From assembly GCA_943325595.2 (NCBI GenBank), contig CALPQA020000048.1:1-9291 (forward strand): a stretch of 9,291 nt of DNA. Direction: 5' to 3'. Shown here piece after piece: positions 6,453-9,291 of this stretch; the first letter of the stretch is position 1; every line of letters starts with the position of its first letter. The position numbers were made by a program, and so were the translations under genes. A model generated the notes under the pieces. It had not been told where the DNA came from, searched no databases, and was given only the letters and a program-made list of their open reading frames with translations. The stretch comes from Auritidibacter sp. Marseille-P8566. GTDB taxonomy: Bacteria; Bacteroidota; Bacteroidia; Flavobacteriales; Flavobacteriaceae.

Positions 6453-7019
6453 TTATTTTTTCCAGCGCAACGTTTCTATTAAATTTTGAACGTCATTTTT
6501 GATGTAACTTGCTGCGGGCATAATCGAATCAAAATTAGGTTTTGCATAAAAATATACAGAACCAGTCACGAAATTTTTCACACTGTCGGTCACATAAAAT
6601 TGGGTGTTGGTAGCTGCATTTCCGTCAACTTGGTAAAACATTCCATAAACTTTATTTGACGGATTCAAATAGGGGCGTTCCAGTATGTTATCTGCTTTAA
6701 TAACGTGCTCGTAGGTCAGTTTTTGTGCGTCGCGCAACAATATATTTATGTTGTTGTTTACAGGTTTGTAGGACAAATAAATGGTTGCCTTCATTTTTGG
6801 ATACGAAATCTCAAAATTACAATTGCCTTTTTCGGTAATTATTGCATTTGAATTGATGTCAAAAGTATATTGGCAGTCATTTTCAAAATGAGCATATTCG
6901 GCAACGGGATAATCCAAACGTAAATAACTTGACGGTTTTGGAACAACTTCGTTTTTACAACTTACAAGTGCTAATAAAACAGGTATTATAATTGCGGCAA
7001 GAATATTTTTTTTGAGCAT
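6453..7019 (-). CDS. gldD: Gliding motility lipoprotein GldD
   Basis: A 188-residue predicted lipoprotein. The N-terminus has Lys residues (K3, K4), a hydrophobic core (6-19) and the lipobox L18-V19-S20-C21, so the mature protein would begin with a lipidated Cys. It continues with 'SSYLRLDYPVAEY', which I recognise from the GldD family, and ends in 'LIETLRWKK'. No enzymatic motif is visible. Known: in Flavobacterium johnsoniae GldD is one of the lipoproteins required for gliding, and gliding genes are linked to the type IX secretion machinery; its biochemical activity is not established. It follows gldE with only 6 bp between them, indicating co-transcription and perhaps translational coupling. 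It is convergent with ribE, with no hairpin terminator seen. The identification rests on family resemblance plus context. Confidence 0.92.
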   Translation of the reverse strand: MLKKNILAAIIIPVLLALVSCKNEVVPKPSSYLRLDYPVAEYAHFENDCQYTFDINSNAIITEKGNCNFEISYPKMKATIYLSYKPVNNNINILLRDAQKLTYEHVIKADNILERPYLNPSNKVYGMFYQVDGNAATNTQFYVTDSVKNFVTGSVYFYAKPNFDSIMPAASYIKNDVQNLIETLRWKK

Positions 7020-7025
7020 TTATTT

Positions 7026-8327
7026 TTATTCAATGGTTACTTTTATTTGTTTAATTCTTTTCTTGTCAACAGCTTCAATTAAAAATGTACAGTTTTCATA
7101 AGTCAATAGCTGCCCTTTTTTAGGGAAATTACCTAGGATTTCTAAAAGGAATCCTGCCAAAGTTTCGGCCTCTCCTTTTCGGCCTTCAAAAAGAGTTTCG
7201 TCGACAGTAATAATTCTGTAAAAATCTTTAAGATTTATCTTTCCTTCAAAAATGAAATTTTTAGCATCAATTTGCGAAAAACTCAAATCATCATCATCGA
7301 ATTCATCACTTATATCTCCAACAATTTCCTCAATTACATCTTCAAGAGATACCAATCCCGAAGTTCCTCCGTATTCATCAACAACAATGGCAAGGTGGTT
7401 TTTCATGCTTTGAAAATCTTTCAGCAAATCGTCTAACTTTTTATTCTCTGGAACAAAAAATGGCGCTCGAAGCAGTGTTTTCCAATCAAATTCTTTATTA
7501 TCTATATAAGGTATCAAATCTTTTACGAATAAAACGCCTTCAATTTGGTCGATATTGTCGTTGTAAACTGGGATTCTTGAGTAGCCTTTTTCGATAATTT
7601 TAGGCAATAATTCGCCAAAAGTTTCATTAATTTCTAATGCAAAAATATCAATTCTAGGGCTCATGACCTGTTTGGTATCAGTATTTCCAAACGATACAAT
7701 TCCCTCCAATATTTTTTGTTCTTCATGCGAAGTCCCCTCAGAAGAGGTGAGTTCTAAAGCTTGCGAAAGTTGGTCAATATTGAAATTTGATTTTTGTCTT
7801 CCTAGTTTTTCATGCAAATAAACGGTTATTGCTCGCATTGGAATACTAATTGGCGAAAGCAATTTATTTAATATGTATAAAGGTTGTGCAACAAATTTCG
7901 CGAATTTAATATTGTTTCTATTGGCATATACTTTAGGAAGTACTTCGCCAAAAAGCAAAATCAAAAAAGTTACAACAATAACTTCAACAATAAATTTGAT
8001 CAATGGAGAGGCTATAGAAGAAAACAAATTTTTCCCCACAAACGAGAATAATATCACAACACCGATATTTACAAAATTGTTAGCTACAAGTAGTGTAGCC
8101 AATAATTTTTTTGGAGTTTCCAATAAAACTAGGATTAAATTTCCTTTCGACTCATCTTCTTTCGATACGGTATCCAAATCTTTTGAAGTTAGGGAAAAGA
8201 AAGCCACTTCGGCACCCGAAAGTAAAGCTGAAATAAATAGCAATGCAAAGATTCCAATAAAGCCAATTAGCATATTAGTGTCTAAAGATTGAAATACTGC
8301 GGTGAAACTGGGAGGTTCCGTATCCAA
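7026..8327 (-). CDS. gldE: GldE, CNNM/CBS-domain membrane protein linked to gliding motility
   Basis: A 433-residue member of the HlyC/CorC (CNNM) family. Visible domains in order: an N-terminal membrane module with hydrophobic segments at about 19-45, 75-97, 105-129 and a weaker one at 142-166, carrying the family motifs 'SGAEVAFFSL' (37-46), 'VANNFVNIG' (81-89) and 'GEVLPK' (127-132); a CBS pair at about 221-345 with 'VMSPRIDIFAL', 'GYSRIPVYNDNIDQIEGVL' and 'VDEYGGTSGLVSLEDV'; an acidic patch (DEFDDDD, 341-347); and a C-terminal CorC_HlyC domain (about 350-433). Relatives are implicated in Mg2+ or other divalent-cation transport. 'Hemolysin' is an old misleading family name. GldE was named in F. 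johnsoniae from its position beside gldD and genetic links to gliding, but its substrate is unknown. It begins 23 bp after ssb. Confidence 0.93.
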   Translation of the reverse strand: MDTEPPSFTAVFQSLDTNMLIGFIGIFALLFISALLSGAEVAFFSLTSKDLDTVSKEDESKGNLILVLLETPKKLLATLLVANNFVNIGVVILFSFVGKNLFSSIASPLIKFIVEVIVVTFLILLFGEVLPKVYANRNNIKFAKFVAQPLYILNKLLSPISIPMRAITVYLHEKLGRQKSNFNIDQLSQALELTSSEGTSHEEQKILEGIVSFGNTDTKQVMSPRIDIFALEINETFGELLPKIIEKGYSRIPVYNDNIDQIEGVLFVKDLIPYIDNKEFDWKTLLRAPFFVPENKKLDDLLKDFQSMKNHLAIVVDEYGGTSGLVSLEDVIEEIVGDISDEFDDDDLSFSQIDAKNFIFEGKINLKDFYRIITVDETLFEGRKGEAETLAGFLLEILGNFPKKGQLLTYENCTFLIEAVDKKRIKQIKVTIE

Positions 8328-8350
8328 ATTTGATAAAATTAGTTAAACAA

Positions 8351-8764
8351 TTAAAACGGCATATCGTTTTCTGGAAGAGCATTAGTCGCTGAATCAGTGT
8401 TTGAGGGTTTAAAAGGTTCCGATTCTTTTTTAGTAGTTAAAAAAGTAAATTCAGTTACCTGTATTTCGGTTGTGTATTTTGTAGATCCTTCATCCGTTTG
8501 CCATTGGCGCGATTTTATTCTGCCTTCAACATAGATTTTGTCTCCCTTAGATAAGTACTTTTCGCATATTTCAGCAGCCTTATTTCTCACAACCAAATTA
8601 TGCCATTCGGTAGTATTAATTTTTTCGTTTGTAGTTTTGTTTATGTATGTTTCGTTTGTTGCCAAAGGAAATCTACCAATACAATTACCTCCATCGAAGT
8701 AATGCATTTTCACATCATCACCAAGGTAGCCAATTAGCATAACTTTGTTTATCGTTCCGTTCAT
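8351..8764 (-). CDS. ssb: Single-stranded DNA-binding protein
   Basis: A 137-residue SSB that coats single-stranded DNA in replication and repair. The OB-fold covers about 1-112: it opens 'MNGTINKVMLIGYLGDD', with 'TTEWHNLVVRNKAAEICEKY' (51-70) and 'KGDKIYVEGRIKSRQW' (73-88) as family hallmarks. The tail is short (about 113-137), lacks a Gly-rich linker, and ends in 'ENDMPF', a variant of the usual acidic DDDxPF tip that docks partner proteins. The product is shorter than E. coli SSB (178). It lies between mutY and gldE, 43 bp after mutY, with a candidate promoter in that gap. Whether it is the essential SSB or a second paralogue cannot be told from this window. Confidence 0.94.
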   Translation of the reverse strand: MNGTINKVMLIGYLGDDVKMHYFDGGNCIGRFPLATNETYINKTTNEKINTTEWHNLVVRNKAAEICEKYLSKGDKIYVEGRIKSRQWQTDEGSTKYTTEIQVTEFTFLTTKKESEPFKPSNTDSATNALPENDMPF

Positions 8765-8792
8765 CTTGTTATAGAAAAAAATTTAGTAAAGT

Positions 8793-8800
8793 CAAATGTA
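8793..8800 (-). promoter_or_regulatory. Candidate -7 box of an ssb-gldE-gldD promoter
   Basis: On the minus strand this reads TACATTTG, an exact TAnnTTTG match, 28 bp before the ssb ATG and just past the mutY stop codon. The predicted leader is about 20-25 nt. No TTG is found at the -33 distance, so support is partial. If real, ssb and the gliding genes can be transcribed independently of mutY. Confidence 0.45.
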
Positions 8801-8807
8801 CTCTTTT

Positions 8808-9291
8808 TTAACTTAAAATGCTAAATTCCTTTTCTATAAAATTAAAAATAACTATCGGAAAAGGGAAAGTTTTTAAAATTTCGGTTGAAATTCCGTCTTT
8901 TACCGGCTCATTTATCTTTACTTTCCAAAATTTGATATTCAAATGTTGGTGCGAAAGTTTGTGAATTTGTCCCTTTGAATTCCAGTCGGAAATAGAGAAG
9001 ATGGTATATTCTGATTGGTATTTGTTTGCAATTAAATCTGAAATCACATCAAAATCAACTTCTGACTCGGTTTCAATTAAGGGGAATTCATATAAATTGT
9101 GCCAAATTCCCTTTTGGTCTCTTTTTTGAATAGTAGTTTTTGAATAGTCATCTTCCAAAACTAGATAATTAAAAAAGCGGTAACTAACTTTGATTTTCTT
9201 TGATTTAAAAGGTAATAACGCTACTTTTTTCTTTTGCAATGCTGCGCAACTTGAATTAAAAACACAAATTTCGCAGTTTGGATTTTTTGGA
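8808..9291 (-). CDS. mutY: A/G-specific adenine DNA glycosylase MutY, C-terminal part
   Basis: The reading frame is open to the right edge, so the catalytic N-terminal domain lies outside; the visible 160 residues are the C-terminal part. The first visible residues are 'PKNPNCEICVFNSSCAAL'. The C-x2-C-x5-C spacing (codons 9273-9275, 9264-9266, 9246-9248) matches the last three ligands of the MutY [4Fe-4S] cluster (C-x6-C-x2-C-x5-C), so the first Cys should be two residues beyond the edge. The rest is the NUDIX-like domain that recognises 8-oxoguanine: 'QKRDQKGIWHNLYEFPLIET' and 'HKLSHQHLNIKFWKV' are typical of it. MutY removes adenine mispaired with 8-oxoG. A TTG at 9237-9239 falls right after the cluster and is an internal Leu codon, not a start. 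It precedes ssb by 43 bp. Confidence 0.93.
   Translation of the reverse strand, partial: PKNPNCEICVFNSSCAALQKKKVALLPFKSKKIKVSYRFFNYLVLEDDYSKTTIQKRDQKGIWHNLYEFPLIETESEVDFDVISDLIANKYQSEYTIFSISDWNSKGQIHKLSHQHLNIKFWKVKINEPVKDGISTEILKTFPFPIVIFNFIEKEFSILS

Noticed and set aside
7873..8292. Open frame of about 139 codons on the plus strand opposite gldE
   Set aside because: It mirrors the membrane-domain coding of gldE and has no recognisable protein family.
7026..8327. GldE as a hemolysin or virulence factor
   Set aside because: The family name is historical; domain order and the gldD context point to a CNNM/CBS membrane protein linked to gliding.
9237..9239. TTG as the start of a small separate gene at the right end
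   Set aside because: The frame continues upstream through three iron-sulfur cysteines in MutY spacing, so the TTG is an internal Leu codon of a truncated mutY.

Overview
The window looks like a chromosomal housekeeping stretch from a Flavobacterium-like member of the Bacteroidota. Three things point there. The DNA is A+T-rich. It carries the gliding-motility genes gldE-gldD next to mutY-ssb, an arrangement I recognise from Flavobacterium. Its intergenic regions hold several sequences matching the Bacteroidota promoter pattern (-7 TAnnTTTG, in one case with a -33 TTG). Most starts have only weak Shine-Dalgarno sequences, as is usual in this phylum. I see no tRNA, rRNA, transposon, integrase, prophage gene or CRISPR array.

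Layout, left to right. (1) 1-753 (+): the C-terminal part of a papain-fold aminopeptidase C / bleomycin hydrolase-like protease whose start and catalytic Cys lie outside the window. A bidirectional hairpin terminator (778-812) separates it from the convergent genes that follow. (2) 828-3754 (-): fabH-accB-accC, transcribed right to left. This encodes initiation of fatty-acid synthesis plus two subunits of acetyl-CoA carboxylase. (3) 3919-4665 (-): DUF177/YceD gene and rpmF (ribosomal protein L32), driven by a well-formed promoter at 4699-4726 and ended by a hairpin terminator at 3869-3896. The terminator separates this unit from fabH. (4) 4756-5799 (-) pdxA (vitamin B6) and 5857-6447 (+) ribE (riboflavin synthase), divergent from a 57-bp spacer holding two opposed -7 boxes. 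(5) 6453-9291 (-): mutY (partial), ssb, gldE and gldD, transcribed right to left, with a candidate promoter between mutY and ssb.

Functionally this is central metabolism (malonyl-CoA and acyl-chain initiation, B2 and B6 cofactors), ribosome biogenesis, DNA maintenance (MutY, SSB) and one phylum-specific machine, gliding motility (GldD lipoprotein, GldE membrane protein).

I did not find a clearly new system. The most interesting signals are non-coding: a degenerate 7-bp periodic repeat filling the accB-accC spacer, the interlocked pdxA/ribE promoters, and an inverted repeat in the fabH leader. The best protein-level question is what the transporter-like GldE does beside GldD. Three gene starts need care. 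accC most likely starts at 2174 and the DUF177 gene at 4665, not at the longer in-frame alternatives, and mutY continues past the right edge.
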